Below, piece after piece: positions 22,292-33,406 of a DNA stretch of 64,000 nucleotides. The translations under genes and the position numbers were made by a program. Numbering within the stretch: position 1 is the stretch's first letter; each line of letters starts with the position of its first letter. The notes under the pieces were generated by a model that worked only from the letters and a program-made list of their open reading frames with translations, did not search any database and was not told the DNA's origin. The stretch lies in NCBI GenBank assembly GCA_032622095.1, contig CP136063.1:25856987-25920986 (forward strand), written 5' to 3'. The DNA is from Siphonodentalium dalli. Taxonomy: Eukaryota > Mollusca > Scaphopoda > Gadilida > Siphonodentaliidae.

Positions 22292-23545
22292 GTACGCTTA
22301 TTAATTTTCCCGGAAATTTCTGACCTGCATCAGTGTAAATATATGGTGATTGTTTCGGTCTGTATACATGTTTATTAAATTTTGTCCACCAGAACCATAT
22401 ATAATGTCACGATTATCTTAACTGAACCGAATTAATGTTCTTTAACCCTTTTTTACAGGAGCTTTCTGCATTTAAAAAAAAAACCATGTGACAATACATT
22501 CTCTTATATATATACACGAGTCTCTCATATATATGGGACATTTGCATATACAAAAAAATATATTGAAACATGATCTTTAATGCTGCACCAGCGCAGATTC
22601 TGTCTTGTAAATGCTATAAAGTTGCAGTACATATTGCAGTGTATTTATACTAGTATATAGGATTCAAATGCTATTTAGCAGACATGTTGATTCTCGCCAG
22701 GAATACACAATTGTAATTGCCAAATGGGTACAAGTTAAATGGTTGAAATAAAAGAGGGAGCTCGATGTATTACCCACAACCACCTGGTATTAATAAGAGA
22801 AACACATTAAATGGGATTTTGAATGAAGATATTTTCTCTAAAAGTCACAGCTGATAAGGGCTCAGTGTGAGCAAATGGCACCTGCGAGATTGAATCCAGT
22901 CTTTAATATCAAATAACACAATAAATTAAGATAATTGACACACTGCCTACGGGGAAAATAACGCTCCATCCGGTAGTGATTATTTCTTTTATTGGAGTTA
23001 CCTAACTTGAAAATGGGATAACTTTTGTGTACGGGATTCTCCTTATTGCTTTAATATGAAACGCAAGTAGAACAGAACAGATACAAGCGGAGTAACTCTA
23101 TAGTACACTGTGAGTGACTAAAACCAAGGATCGTAAATAACAGGATGGCTCACCCAATCATATTTGTGTAATCGTCTTGGCAGAGTTATCGATCCTCCTG
23201 GTAGGAAAGGCGCGGACATTCGAACAGATGTCAAAAGTGTCAACATTAATTTTGTGAATACACATGTAAACAAACGCTAAAAGTCGTTATTATAAACATG
23301 GAGATATTGATAAATCGATTGATACAGTAATTAACGATATATGTTTTTAATTTTTATGTTTATTTAATTTGAATATCTGCGATGAATTTAATTTTAGATC
23401 GATTTTTTATGCTCAATTTTGGCATGAAATTCTTGAACTTTAAAGTTTAATGATTTGTTTTGTTTTTTTCTTCCAGTTTTGACAGTTCCAATCCAACTTC
23501 CTCTCAACTAATTCCTATGTTTTGACAGTTCCATGATCTTTATGT
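22292..23545. other. Intron sequence with a dispersed repeat
   Basis: 22930-23075 is the inverted partner of 17060-17285. Otherwise AT-rich. I looked for terminal inverted repeats of the P-type element in this stretch and could not find any by eye. Confidence 0.5.
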
Positions 23546-26500
23546 ATGATGTCTCATCCGATTCCAAACAACATTGAGGTGAAAATAGAAAGGTGAGACA
23601 AAGACCCTCTTTCTTGGAAAAACACCTAGATGTTATTGTTAATGTTATATTTGGGTCAGTGGGTGTTTTACCACTACCGGTAATAAATTAATTTACACAA
23701 ATTACAGGTTTAGATTTCCAAGATTTTTAAAATAAATATATCACATTTACAAATTATTGATTATGTATTAATGAAATGGGGTAAATTTTTGGTTAGGTGA
23801 CTTGTGTGGGCATATACATGTAGTAGTACATATATAAATGTATATATTAATAGGTGAACAGATGTAGATGAATGTGGAAAACAATTATGATTTTTAAGTT
23901 TAATGTTTACACTACATGATATGGATATTAATGTTTATTAAATATATTTCAGGCCACAACAACCAAAGATGCGATTAAAGAGGACGAATACCCAATGTGC
24001 AGCCATCAACTGCCACAATACCCCAGATGCAGAACAAAAAATATCATTATTTCGATTCCCTAAGGATGAAACTCGGTGAGTAGAGAATATTTATATGCAT
24101 GAAACATCATAAAATATAGCTGCAGACCCTAATATTATTATAGCCCTGTTGATGGAACATAACATAGAATTAAAAAAAAATTGAAATTGCCACGGTCTAA
24201 TTTAATAACAGGGTTTTTGGTGTTTATAGAGTGAGTTTTTCCCAAAAATAAATTTTTTAATTTTACTGGGATTAAGGTGAGGTTGAATTATCTGCCCAAT
24301 GTTTCAATTTCAATGGATTGGGGTTGGGGTAAATAATCTGGCCAGAACCTCTTGTCCATTTTATCTTTATCATAATGTTACATTATAAGAACAAAATCCA
24401 TTTTCTGATTACTGTATCCATCTGCAGATCTTCTAAATGGGTTCAAAATTCGAGGCTCCTTAAACTCAAAGGTAAAAATGCGGAAGACTTGAATCAAACT
24501 TATCATCTTTGCTCGATACATTTTGAGGAATGTATGTTCATGAACAAGTCAACTCGAAATTCTCTCACACACAATGCAGTTCCAACTATTTTCAATATTC
24601 CAAATCCACCACCAACAGTAACTCCTAAAAGAAAGCTGCCTTTTCGGACAGAACAAACCGTCTCCACTCCATCTCCTCTTTCAAAAAAAGCACGGATGGA
24701 AGAAAGTCCTCTGGCTGCACCAATCACCACAGTTGAAGATACGCAAGCACCACAAAATTCACCAAACAAGAAGTTTCGTGTAATCATCAACCGCCAGAGA
24801 GTTGCCATATGCAGATCAAAGAAGAAGATTGATAAATTGAAGAATGGTCCTAAAAGATTAATGTCCAATAAGAAACAGCTACAGGAGGCCATCTCTACTG
24901 TAAAGCAGTATGTTCCTATGAAGCTACAGAGCTTCGTTGCTTCTCAGATAACAATGTCCAGAAGAAAGAAGAAAGGCTATCGATGGTCTGACGATGAGCG
25001 AATTGTGGCATTGTCAATATACTATTGTAGCAAGAAGACATACAGATTGCTATCGCAGCTATTTATCCTACCATCAGTGAGCTCGATTAAGCGATGGGTT
25101 CGGTCACTGTCAACTGGTGTTGGGTTCCATCCTGTCATCATGAATGTTCTTAAAGAGAAGCTGAAGTCTTTGAAACCCAAAGATCGAAATTGTTTGATCG
25201 CCTTTGATGAGATGTCAATCAAAAAGTCACTCAAATATGACAGCAAAAGCGACTCTATCATTGGTATGGAGAATACCAATATCACGAAAAGCTCAGCAGT
25301 AGCAAATAAAGCATTAGTATTTATGGTGCGGGGGTTAACAGTAAAATGGAAGCAGCCAGTTGGCTACTTCTTTGCAGCAAATGCAGCTAGTGGCCATATA
25401 TTGAAGGCATTACTTTGTGAATTAGTGCCTCTTATTCAAGCTGCTGGTGGTAATGTAAAAGGTGTCATATGCGATCTTGGATCATCGAACACCTCTTTAA
25501 TGAATATGCTAGGTGTCTGTGAGTCAAAGCCATACATTACAATTGATGGTAACAAGGTTTATTGTTTTTATGATCCCCCACATTTGATAAAGTGTACAAG
25601 AAACAATTTTAGGAAATACAATTTCCTTTCAAATGGGAAACTTGTTAAATGGAAATATATTGACGAACTATATGAGAGGGACAGTAAATTGCCGATACGG
25701 ATGTGTCCAAAAATTTCATCCAAGCATATCAACTTGAACAATTTCTCAAAGATGAGAGTCTCATTGGCCACTCAAATTCTCAGTCACTCTGTTGCTGCAG
25801 CCATTGTTACCTATTCCAGCCTGGGTGTGTTTCCCCCAGAAGCCACATTCACAGCTGAGTTCATCATCACATTTGATCAACTGTTTGATTGCTTCAACTC
25901 AAGAACATTGATTGACAAATTAAAGCCGCACAGAGGTGCAATAACTAAAGGATCTTGCCACATCAAATATCTTGAAGAATGTACACAGTTACTGAGAAAC
26001 ATGGATCCAGTTGGTATTTCCAAATCCAGGCTGCATTTCATTGATGGGTGGCTAATTTCAATTGCAGCACTCCGTGGACTATGGCATGATCTATCTGAGA
26101 GCCAATCCATAGATTTTCTTCTAACCAGCCGACTGAATCAGGATTGTGCGGAGAACTTCTTTGCTCTGATTCGCCAAGCTGGAGTCTGTAGGGACAACCC
26201 TGATGCAGAGCAATTTGCAGCTGCTTACAAACAATGCTTAGTAAATTTAGTTCTCCGTAAGCCAAAAGGAAGTAATTGCCAAGATGATGCAGATGCCATG
26301 TTGACTTCCTTAAAGAGCCTTACATGCAAGTCCATAGAACAACCTTCAAATATATCAGCAAATGATATATCCATTCCAGACCATACTTATGTTGACAAAT
26401 CCAATGGTGATCTGATTTGTGGTACCAAATCTCCAGCAGTTCCCATTGCTCTGGCTTTCAAGGTGCATGATATTGTAACATCTATGCCTGAAAAGAATAC

Positions 26501-26546
26501 ATTGCACTATATTGCAGGCTACTTACTGATGAAATTAAATAAATAA
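23546..26546 (+). CDS. THAP-domain P-element-type transposase (three exons)
   Basis: DNA transposase of the P superfamily (relatives: Drosophila P transposase, vertebrate THAP9). Proposed exons are 23546-23592, 23953-24075 and 24428-26546; junctions ag/gtgaga, tttcag/g, cg/gtgag and ctgcag/a all keep frame (phase 2 each). The 762-codon product starts MMSHPIPNNIEVKIER. The THAP zinc finger spans exons 2-3: C-x4-C (CAAINC), FRFPKDETR, KW, then CSIHF and AVPTIF, complete by residue about 115. Next comes a basic segment (FRVIINRQRVAICRSKKK) and an RNase H-like core with FDEMSIK (D317, codon at 25206), VICDLGSS (D406, 25473), the DPPHLIKCTRNN block, and NQDCAENFF (E632, 26151). That gives a complete D-D-E set. 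A TAA at 26544-26546 stops the frame in the conserved C-terminal region, yet the same frame stays open for 140 more codons. It lies on the same strand inside the lectin intron. Confidence 0.88.
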
Positions 26547-26969
26547 CATCAATGTCTTGAGTGTAAACTTGAGCAACTTGAATCACCAGATCATACCCTA
26601 GAAGCAGATGAGCATATTCTGATTTATTGGAAGGCCCTATGTAATGATCAGGGCGATTTTGGTGGACTGAAAGTGCCATCAGTTAAATTCATGGTATTTG
26701 TAGAGGCACTGGAGAACAGCTTTAGGAAGTCATTTCCCTACATAGCCCAGGACCAAGTGGAAATCAAATCAAAGTTATGTGGACAAATGATGAAACTTGA
26801 ATGCAGCCTTCCAATATGTCAATCTGCAGTGATATATATTATCAATCTGTTCTCTACTCTCCGAATCCATGGCAATATAAAATTTCAAAACAATGAAATA
26901 CAGAAATCATCAGATAAGGACAAAACCGCCAAACAAAATAGAAAATTACCTAAAGTCATGTGTCTTTAG
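26547..26969 (+). pseudogene. Continuation of the transposase frame after an in-frame TAA
   Basis: Directly after the TAA, in the same frame, 140 codons run to TAG at 26967-26969. The start, HQCLECK after LHYIAGYLLMKLNK, has the C-x2-C spacing commonly seen after the GYL/GYV block in THAP9-like proteins. I therefore read this as the true C-terminus of the transposase, cut off by one nonsense codon. Total span including the stop is 903 codons. If the stop is real in the genome, this copy is inactive unless the stop is read through. Confidence 0.75.
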
Positions 26970-27400
26970 GCATAAAGATAACACTTCATCCTTCTAGAAT
27001 GCAAATATGTCCAAATTATTATATCTCCACTACTTTAAAGATGGGGTCTTTTTTCCCTGAACTTTTATATAGCAGAAAATTATTTTTACCCAAACTGTCT
27101 GTATAAACACTTGATCCAGAGTGTCGGTAATAAAATATTACTATTCGCAGAACACTATAATGATTAAAGATGGATTATCACATCCAAAATACATTTTATA
27201 TAGTTTATGGGCAAACTGATGCTGATAAACTTTTTGAAAGACTACATAATATAATATTGAGCTAAGTCATTATCCGGATAAAAAATTAAAACATTCATGT
27301 TTAAAACATGTTGATAAGGACTCTGAGATTATTGATTGTTATGAAACTGACCAAAATCAAGATGGCTATGCACGTTGTTTTGCAAACACTAGTGCAGCGG
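26970..27400. other. Non-coding 3' flank of the transposase
   Basis: AT-rich. No terminal inverted repeat or polyadenylation pattern could be assigned with confidence. Confidence 0.4.
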
Positions 27401-27404
27401 TTAA

Positions 27405-27885
27405 AGGTACTCAATCCGAACAGAGGATCCCCATCTCAACCGATTCCAACAACAACAATCCGATCAGAGGGTCCTATATTACTATTTCTTTGGCTTTGGG
27501 GGGTAAAAAATATTTGATTCGAGTCGAGGAACCCATCAATCAAAGATCAGAGTTATTAGATATTGATTTTTGAAATTTGTTATTTACTTGAGATAAGTAC
27601 TAATAATTGCCTTCAACTGCCGTAATCTGCTCGGGATGTGTACACCAAAATCTATTCAAACAGACAAGGATGGATAACTCTAAAATCAAGTGGTAATAAT
27701 AACGCAATTTTGACTGAGTTCTGGGCCAGAAAGTATTCCCGATAATGAAAAATAATAGATTTCTAAAATCGATATCTAACAAATCTGAGCTTTGATGGGT
27801 GACTTCCTCGACTCGAATCAAATATTTTTGACCCCCGAAGCCATTGAAATAGTAATTGAGAGGAGTTTTATCGGATTGAGTACCT
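27405..27885. mobile_element. TTAA-flanked foldback MITE (481 bp)
   Basis: The left end AGGTACTCAATCCGA, after TTAA (27401-27404), is mirrored by TCGGATTGAGTACCT before TTAA (27886-27889). The arms continue through aaaaatatttgattcgagtc gaggaa and gttattagatattgattttt with moderate divergence to a centre near 27650. It has no coding capacity. Confidence 0.85.
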
Positions 27886-27889
27886 TTAA

Positions 27890-30800
27890 TAATATTATAT
27901 TTTTTTTTAAACACTGTAAAGTTGACAGCTTTAAAATTGAATCAATATCGGTACTTTTTCTTATCAGCATCAGTTTGGCCTACCAGCATCATACCATTTT
28001 CTCATGATATATTTATGCATTCCGTGGGTTGAAGTAATATCCTGCTGCCTGTATATAATTTCTAGTTTATGCTGTTCACTATACATACAGACATATGGGA
28101 AGTGTCAAACTGAGCTAATTTATGAGTTGGCATTGTTCAGTAAGATGTACAGTAAGGCTTATTAAAGAGTATGCATTTTATGCTCATATATTAGTCATAT
28201 TTCATATGATAATATCACACATTTGGCTACTATGGATTAGCTGTACCAGTAAAAGTGAATCTTTTGGTTTTTATCTGCGATTCATTTGAATCATATTAAT
28301 CTCAAGTTGAACCTTAGTGTCATTGAAACTCATTTTGCCATCCATTCATACCTTCTCCAGTCCATTACAAGATCCAAGTATTCCTTTAACTGTATCATTT
28401 TCTACATCTATAAGATTTTGGTTTGCAATTGAGACTCTCTGAAAAAAAACCCAGATATCTGGAATTAACTAACCCAAAAAAAAAACGTGTTATATATACT
28501 GGTATAGAAAGCAGACAAGAGAAGCCTCTCTAACAGATATTAAGTTTACTATTTTTGTACTGGTACATATGGACACTTATGTCAGTTGAATAGTACCTTT
28601 GTAACGATAGGTGTGAATGGTTGGATGACTGAATGAAGTCATGTGAAAGTAAATGACACTTTTACACTGCTGGTATTATATGAGCAAATAACTATAATTT
28701 GATATCAAGTCATCTGCGATTGCACTCGCATCTCTTCAACGTTATTGCCTTCTCTTGTTTTAGTCCTCTTGTTATGTATTTATGTTCCAATTCAATTCAT
28801 ATGCAAGTTTTCAAAATGCTACATACTACCTTTAACTGAACCCAGTGATGAATCCAGAAAAATAATTGTTTCAAAATTGAGTGTAAAGCCATCTGCTGAA
28901 ATAATCAAAGAAAAGCAAACCAGTGACTTTAAAACTTAAATTCTCATGATTATTGACTGTTATGTAATATCTTAAATATATCTTAGAGCAAGATTGAATA
29001 TTTTTTTTTATCATCCACACTCATCACTCTAGGTGATTTAGCATTTTATATGATACGATAAAACAGTACATTTTCATTGAACTGTCCAGGTGATCTAATA
29101 TTTAAGGTCTAATTGATTGAACATTTTCTGAATACACTTCTATCGCATGTATATAGAGCTTGAACCATACTGATACAGTATTGTATCATAGTATTGTATC
29201 ATTGAAGTATCTGATATCATTGAGAGAAATTAATTAATAGTGTTCATTTATCAAGTCTAAGAATGATTTAGGAATCAAGTTTCAGCATTATATTGGTCTA
29301 TCCTGCCACTGGTTGGAAACACTGTGCAACTACATGTTATCTACATGTTATCAGGAAGAAGGTGAATAATCTAGGATTTTTTGGTTTTCATTTTGTTATT
29401 TTGTTATTTAATTCTGCTGCATTACCATTTTCTGTTGTTTCAACTTTACCCAAGTTATATGATGCTGCTAGATTATACTATGTTTATAGTATTGTCTACT
29501 TATATATACTTTCCTGTATTTATACTCAACTAGATGAATCCTTTCCATGTATCATTATTTCTGATAATGAACGTTCATAAACTAATAAAATTCTGTATTC
29601 ATGGTTTAATTCAGCTTGGCACAGCACAGCAAGATTTAAAATAGAGTAAGAATACTTTCATTCTCATGCCATGGTATTCCAGTAATATGCAGGATTTTAA
29701 ATCTTTTTAGTTTTGTTCATTCACTCAATATGGATTATTCACTTCTCTGATGTTTGATTAAAGACCTACATCTAGTTCAGATAAGTACTGTCTGAAATAA
29801 ATGCTGTTCATACCAGTATCTAAATGCACCTTTAGAATAGGTAGCACTGATTTATGTGACAATGTGTCAATTTTTGTCAACATCCACCAAGCTATAGTAT
29901 TGCGTGTGATTATATGATTAAATTACTGTGAATCCATTTCTAACTAGCTGTCATGCATTTTACAAAGTTGAAACATTAGGAAAGTCACGCACTAATCTGT
30001 ATCTGTAGCAGGTGTTACGTCCCAGTGACCAAAGCTGGCCTTCTTTTTTAAGTATAATTTCCCATCCTTATAGGCTATATGACACAACTGAATGAAGAAT
30101 GCATAATATTATGCTGACTTGTGCAGATGAATTACCGGTAAAAAGATGCAGTGCTAACTTTCTCTAAAGGACAACCAGTGAGTTCATTATCAATATCCCC
30201 AATTTGTTGTTGTCTTCACAAATATGCATTTTGGCTTTATATCATTCTACTCAAGGTTTTAACTTTTTACTATGTGTAGCCTAAACATTCACTATATCTA
30301 TGAATCATAGTATGATTATAGCATAGGCTCTCTATAAGTATAAGCTAGCTGAGGATTCAAAAATTACATAATAGACTAAATAGTTAGGCCATCTCCTTGC
30401 ATCATACTTACTGTAGGGCCTACAAGAACTCTCATTATCCTATTCCCGATCTGGGTTAGATCTATAACTCAAAAGTTTAATTTTTATACATGTAATATTA
30501 AAAAAATTAAGTATTAAAACTATTTTTAATATTACTTTTACAGTACATGTATTACTCCTAGCATATTTAGGCCTAGTAAAAATAATATCTAAATATAGGT
30601 AATATAATATTTTAATACAATATTTTCCTAATAACTAATTAATAATTACCATACTTATATAATTATTACAATTAATGTAGCCTATTATTGTAGGCTAGGC
30701 TAAATATTAATTAATTAATTAAGGCAGTTGTTGATCAAGTTTCATGTTAGTATCGGTGGTATAAGTTGACAATGTGAGTGTGACTGAGTGCGTGACAGCG

Positions 30801-31203
30801 AATTTCTCACTATCAGTTATGATTTTCTTCGTTGTAAATATCTATTAGCGGTAAATATATCTCCAGCATTCGCAATATAATATGGGTAAATATATATTGT
30901 TTATTGAAACATCGGCGAAATATGGAAAATATACTTTTAAAGTCGTTTTGAAATGAATTTATGACGGGAGAAACAAGCAACTCTACAGTGTATCCATGGA
31001 CGCTTCGTCGGTTTAACCTACCGACCACAAGAGGGCGCTGCGACGCTACGCATTACAATAGAACCAATGGGAAGTGAACCTTCCCGTTATTTAAGTTCCC
31101 TGCTAAAACACCGAGCGCGTAACAATGGCGCTTATTGGCCGACTTTTTGTTCCTTATGACGCGGGCAGCGTTCTACGTATTGTGGCCGATAACCTATAGC
31201 TAA
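27890..31203. other. Long gene-free part of the lectin intron
   Basis: I see no supported exon, RNA gene or mobile element. Small features are an AT-rich palindromic block at about 30480-30720 (attaattaattaa) and an imperfect gtattgtatcat repeat near 29170. A G/C-richer island at 31010-31200 contains agagggcgctgcg. Open frames of up to 95 codons lack recognisable domains. Confidence 0.5.
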
Positions 31204-31934
31204 TTAAAGATGGATTATCTCTTTGCACACATGTAATATATAGTTACCGGGGTATAAGATATTAGATCTGAATCGAAGATCCTGTCCGGAAATGCTTCTA
31301 TCGATTAATATTCAATTTATTTCGAATATTTTCTAAAAAGGTGCGGTTGTTTAGCTAACGAACAGTAGTGGTTACTGTTAACAGAGACCAGAGATTTGAT
31401 GGTGTAATTGTATCACAAATAAACATCAATTATGGTCATTATCGCTTCTAACTATGGAATAAAACAATACAACCAATCAATCTGGGACATTTGACGTTCG
31501 GTGCGTAGCCATAGGAACAACATAATGCTCTATATCGCTATATGGTATCACCCGAATGGTCTGTTCTAAAAATAGACCAATAAACGGTCCCAATAAAATA
31601 TTCGAAATAAAATTAATATTAGTTGATAGAAGCCTTTCGGGACAGGGGTCTTCAGTTTATATTTATTATTTTATACCCATGCAACTATTTCAAAATTGTT
31701 ATTTAACCCTTTAAGTGCCAAGTTCGATTTTTGTATCAACCTATATTTTTTTATCATTTTTCAAATTTACTGATTATAATAATGTGATACATTGATGGAA
31801 ATAGCTCTTAGGGTCTTTTCCATCAATGTATCACATTATTGCAATCAATAAATTTTAAAAATGATCAAGGAAATATGGGTTGATACAAATATCGGAATTG
31901 ACACTGAAATGGTTAAAGAGATAATCAATCTTAA
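31204..31934 (+). mobile_element. TTAA foldback MITE, copy B, split by a piggyBac-like MITE
   Basis: The left end is TTAAAGATGGATTATCTC (TTAA 31204-31207) and the right end is agagataatcaatct before TTAA (31931-31934). The internal order matches copies D and E. The right arm is interrupted at TTAA by the 206-bp element at 31707-31912. The right terminus lies only 17 bases before the lectin splice acceptor dinucleotide's end at 31951. Confidence 0.85.
31707..31912. mobile_element. piggyBac-like foldback MITE (206 bp, TTAA duplication)
   Basis: The ends CCCTTTAAGTGCCAAGTTCG and (complement of the right end) CCATTTCAGTGTCAATTCCG are flanked by TTAA at 31703-31706 and 31913-31916. Joining the flanks restores the uninterrupted gttatttaaagagataat of the other foldback copies, so one TTAA is the duplicated target. 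CCC-type termini with TTAA targets are the piggyBac hallmark. The two arms are complementary almost to the centre at about 31810. Confidence 0.88.
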
Positions 31935-31951
31935 AATAAATCGTTTTCCAG

Positions 31952-32208
31952 GCGTGGTAAGAAGAGCGGGTTGGAATTGGGATTTTTATTGGGTTGGTGC
32001 GAATGACATCATGACAAACGGAACATGGGTTAATATCGATGGAACAGCTGCAACCCCTCTCGATTGGAAGAAGAATGAGCCACATTACGCAGAAGGTGAG
32101 GACTGTGGACAGTTGATACAAGGGAAAGGAAGGCCCTTCCAGCTAGCTGATGCTGACTGTCAAATCACAGGCGTGCTGAGGCATGTGTGTCAATACTACA
32201 TCCAATGA
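31952..32208 (+). CDS. C-type lectin domain, second-half and terminal exon
   Basis: Completes the lectin domain begun at 15637. After the acceptor ttttccag (AG 31950-31951) the frame reads VVRRAGWNWDFYWVGANDI, then NGTWVNIDG, a WKKNEPHYAEGEDCGQL block, LADADC and HVCQYYIQ, and stops at TGA 32206-32208. WVGAND, G-x-W and the last three of four conserved cysteines (EDC, ADC, HVC) are in place. The usual EPN or QPD calcium/sugar-specificity triplet reads EPH, and the WND position reads LAD. Calcium-dependent sugar binding is therefore uncertain; many invertebrate C-type lectins deviate here. The domain is C-terminal, with 3 residues after the last motif. The final codons and stop are the founder of the minisatellite that follows. 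Confidence 0.87.
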
Positions 32209-33406
32209 GATTACAGGCGTGCTGAGGCATGTGTGTCAATACTACATCCAATGAGATTACACGCGTGCTGAGGCATGTGTGTCAATACTACAATCAATGA
32301 TATTACAGGCGTGCTGAGGCATGTGTGTCAATACTACATCCAATGGGATTACAGGCGTGCTGAGGCATGTGTGTCAATACTACATCCAATGAGATTACAG
32401 GCGTGCTGAGGCATGTGTGTCAATACTATATCCAATGATATTACAGGCGTGCTGAGGCATGTGTGTCAATACTACATCCAATGAGATTACAGGCGTGCTG
32501 AGGCATGTGTGTCAATACTACATCCAATGGGATTACATGCGTGCTGAGGCATGTGTGTCAATACTATATCCAATGCGATTACAGGCGTGCTGAGGCATGT
32601 GTGTCAATACTACATCCAATGGGATTACAGGCGTGCTGAGGCATGTGTGTCAATACTATATCCAATGCGATTACAGGCGTGCTGAGGCATGTGTGTCAAT
32701 ACTACATCCAGTGAGATTACAGGCGTGCTGAGGCATGTGTGTCAATACTACATCCAATGAGATTACAGGCGTGCTGCGACATGTGTGTCAATATTACATC
32801 CAATGAGATTACACGCGTGTTGAGACATGTGTGTCAATACTACATCCAATGAGATTACAGGCGTGCTGAGGCATGTGTGTCAATACTACATCCAATGATA
32901 TTACACGCGTGCTGAGGCATGTGTGTCAATACTACATCCAATGAGATTACATGCGTGCTGAGGCATGTGTGTCAATACTACATCCAATGAGATTACAGGC
33001 GTGCTGAGGCATGTGTGTCAATACTACATCCAATGAGATTACAGGCGTGCTGAGGCATGTGTGTCAATACTACATCCAATGAGATTACAGGCGTGCTGAG
33101 GCATGTGTGTCAATACTACATCCAATGAGATTACAGGCGTGCTGGGGCATGTGTGTCAATACTACATCCAATGAGATTACACGCGTGCTGAGGCATGTGT
33201 GTCAATACTACATCCAATGAGATTACATGCGTGCTGAGGCATGTGTGTCAATACTACATCCAATGAGATTACAGGCGTGCTGAGGCATGTGTGTCAATAC
33301 TACATCCAATGAGATTACAGGCGTGCTGAGGCATGTGTGTCAATACTACATCCAATGAGATTACAGGCGTGCTGCGGCATGTGTGTCAATACTACATCCA
33401 ATGATA
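32163..33406 (+). repeat. 46-bp minisatellite grown from the lectin stop-codon region (about 27 units)
   Basis: Each unit is 46 bases and contains acaggcgtgctgaggcatgt followed by gtgtcaatactacatccaat. The first unit is the coding end of the lectin (ITGVLRHVCQYYIQ and its stop). The rest lie in what would be the 3' untranslated region. Units vary at a few positions (ga/gg/ata after caat; cagg, cacg or catg). Since 46 is not a multiple of 3, each unit shifts frame. Confidence 0.97.

Larger units (their letters stand above)
15826..31951 (+). other. 16.1 kb lectin intron crowded with transposons
   Basis: The GT at 15826 and AG at 31950-31951 join the two halves of the lectin domain in phase 1 with no missing conserved block. 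The intron contains the repeats and elements listed separately, including a same-strand P-type transposase gene. The last 20 or so bases before the acceptor directly follow the terminus of TTAA foldback copy B. The polypyrimidine region (tcgttttccag) is therefore the only host sequence left on that side. Confidence 0.75.

Noticed and set aside
30813-31028. Small minus-strand gene at the G/C-richer island
   Set aside because: 71 codons with no recognisable motif and no splice or promoter support.
32163-33406. CRISPR-like regular array
   Set aside because: Units are contiguous 46-bp tandem repeats without unique spacers, in a eukaryotic context, and derive from the lectin exon.
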